DNA from: JBBDWZ01 sp050732575
Lineage (GTDB): Bacteria > Gemmatimonadota > Gemmatimonadetes > Longimicrobiales > RSA9
DNA length: 6,143 nt
Direction: 5' to 3'
NCBI GenBank assembly: GCA_050732575.1
Contig: JBOHRF010000316.1
Coordinates: forward strand, 1-6,143
This document shows positions 5,517 through 6,143 of this stretch, piece after piece (position 1 is the first letter of the stretch; the number at the start of each line of letters is the position of its first letter). A program made the position numbers and the translations under genes. Below the pieces are notes generated by a model. That model was not told the origin of the DNA. It did not search any database and was given only the letters and a program-made list of their open reading frames with translations.

Positions 5517-6143
5517 TCAGCGCGAAAAGGGTTGCCGGCTTTCCGTGCGCCCGGCACGGGCTCGTGCCAATGCAATGAGGCCCAGGGGCTGCCCGCGTCG
5601 CAGTACAAGAGTGACATGCCGCAGGTTGGTGACGTTCTCGAGCGGATTGGCTTCGAGCAGCAGCAGACTCGCTTCGCAGCCTGCTGCCAGGCGACCCGCG
5701 TGTGCAACACCCGCTCGTGATCCAACATCCAAGGTCACGGATTGCAATGCTTGCAACGGTGTGCGTCCGCCGGCCACGATCTGCGCCATCACATCGGGCA
5801 GCTCGGAGGGCTCGGTCTTGTCCTGCACCACCCCATCTGCCACCTGCGTGATACCATAGCCAATCAGCGTGGAGCCCGCTGCTCCGTCGATCCGATTGAA
5901 CCATAGCCCGGGCAGCGCGTAACGCCCTCGTCCATCGATGCGTTGTTGTGCCTGGCTGGAGTTCTCGCCGTTGAACGCAATCCGGCAGATGCGCCCGTCA
6001 TCAATAGTGATGGTTGCGTCATAACTCACACGGCCGGTCTGCACATCGATGACATGGACACGGTTGATCTCGAGGGCCGGCCGATCCGAACATCCGTTCA
6101 CGCTTTCGCTTTCGTCCGTTCCCGGCGTTTCGAAAGCGAAAAC
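5517..6143 (-). CDS. Amidohydrolase-family protein lacking most of its catalytic barrel; possible pseudogene, 5' end open
   Basis: From a GTG at 6101 this encodes 194 residues; the frame is also open through the last 14 codons of the window, so the true start may lie outside. Residues 10-65 match the N-terminal beta-sandwich of imidazolonepropionase-like amidohydrolases (INRVHVIDVQTG, ATITIDDGRI, RYALPGLW). Family members then have a metal-binding HxH about where this protein reads FNRID (68-72). A short piece resembling the first barrel strand (GYGITQVADG, 81-90) runs straight into the family's C-terminal end (GGRTPLQALQSVT at 111-123, then GRLAAGCEASLLLLEANPLE). Some 250 or more residues normally found between are absent, including further metal ligands, so hydrolase activity is not expected. 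No signal peptide is visible, although many relatives are exported. The frame is intact, which leaves open a non-catalytic protein. The next gene downstream is a small membrane protein. Confidence 0.65.
   Translation of the reverse strand, partial: VFAFETPGTDESESVNGCSDRPALEINRVHVIDVQTGRVSYDATITIDDGRICRIAFNGENSSQAQQRIDGRGRYALPGLWFNRIDGAAGSTLIGYGITQVADGVVQDKTEPSELPDVMAQIVAGGRTPLQALQSVTLDVGSRAGVAHAGRLAAGCEASLLLLEANPLENVTNLRHVTLVLRRGQPLGLIALARARAGRTESRQPFSR
6099..6143. repeat. Second hexamer-type inverted repeat, truncated by the window end
   Basis: The plus strand carries CGCTTTCGCTTTCG at 6101-6114 and CGAAAGCGAAAAC at 6131-6143, of which 6104-6114 and 6131-6141 pair perfectly over 11 bp around a 16-base loop. 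The units (CGAAAG and CGTGAA on the minus strand) resemble those of the element at 5215-5293. The repeat overlaps the proposed GTG start of the amidohydrolase frame and may continue past the window. Confidence 0.65.

Noticed and set aside
5368..5904. Longer 178-codon version of the small membrane protein
   Set aside because: The extra upstream part overlaps the amidohydrolase frame, lacks family features and looks like a GC-rich shadow; the internal ATG at 5475 has the ribosome site.

Overview
The window is GC-rich DNA with dense, short-spaced bacterial genes. The gene families suggest a Gram-negative proteobacterium: a membrane sulfatase-like protein, a membrane di-iron desaturase, an M49-like lipoprotein peptidase and an AraC regulator with a DUF6597-like front end. 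A xanthomonad-like or related gammaproteobacterium is my best guess. This is inference from protein style and hexamer-rich intergenic DNA; there is no rRNA or marker gene to prove it.

Left part (1-2368, minus strand): a tightly packed three-gene operon read leftwards. First is a secreted protein of unknown function with a C-terminal FN3/Ig-like region (2368-1625). After a 2-nt gap comes a membrane fatty-acid-desaturase domain fused to a C-terminal methyltransferase-like Rossmann domain (1622-549). An ATGA overlap then leads into the N-terminal membrane part of a sulfatase/alkaline-phosphatase-superfamily-type protein (552 to beyond base 1). That last gene carries an in-frame 9-bp tandem repeat encoding Arg-Ile-Gly units. 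The set looks like an envelope or lipid modification operon.

Middle (2543-5135): divergent from the operon across 174 bp is a plus-strand lipoprotein resembling dipeptidyl-peptidase III (M49), with HELAH and EEAKAD zinc-site motifs. It converges, with only 7 bp between stop codons, on a minus-strand AraC-family regulator.

Right part (5136-6143): this holds the oddest content. An inverted repeat built of degenerate AACGTG-like hexamers (5215-5293) is followed by a strong hairpin terminator (5309-5345). The terminator closes a minus-strand unit made of a 35-residue single-pass membrane protein (5475-5368) and an amidohydrolase-family reading frame (5517-6101 and open to the window end). That frame keeps the N- and C-terminal ends of the family but has lost the metal-binding HxH and most of the TIM barrel. 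A second hexamer inverted repeat overlaps its start and runs off the window, so the gutted gene and the small membrane gene are bracketed by related repeats.

No tRNA, rRNA, CRISPR array, transposase or phage gene was seen. No clearly new defence or biosynthetic system is evident. The most unusual items are the desaturase-methyltransferase fusion, the gutted amidohydrolase with its small membrane neighbour, and the hexamer inverted repeats.
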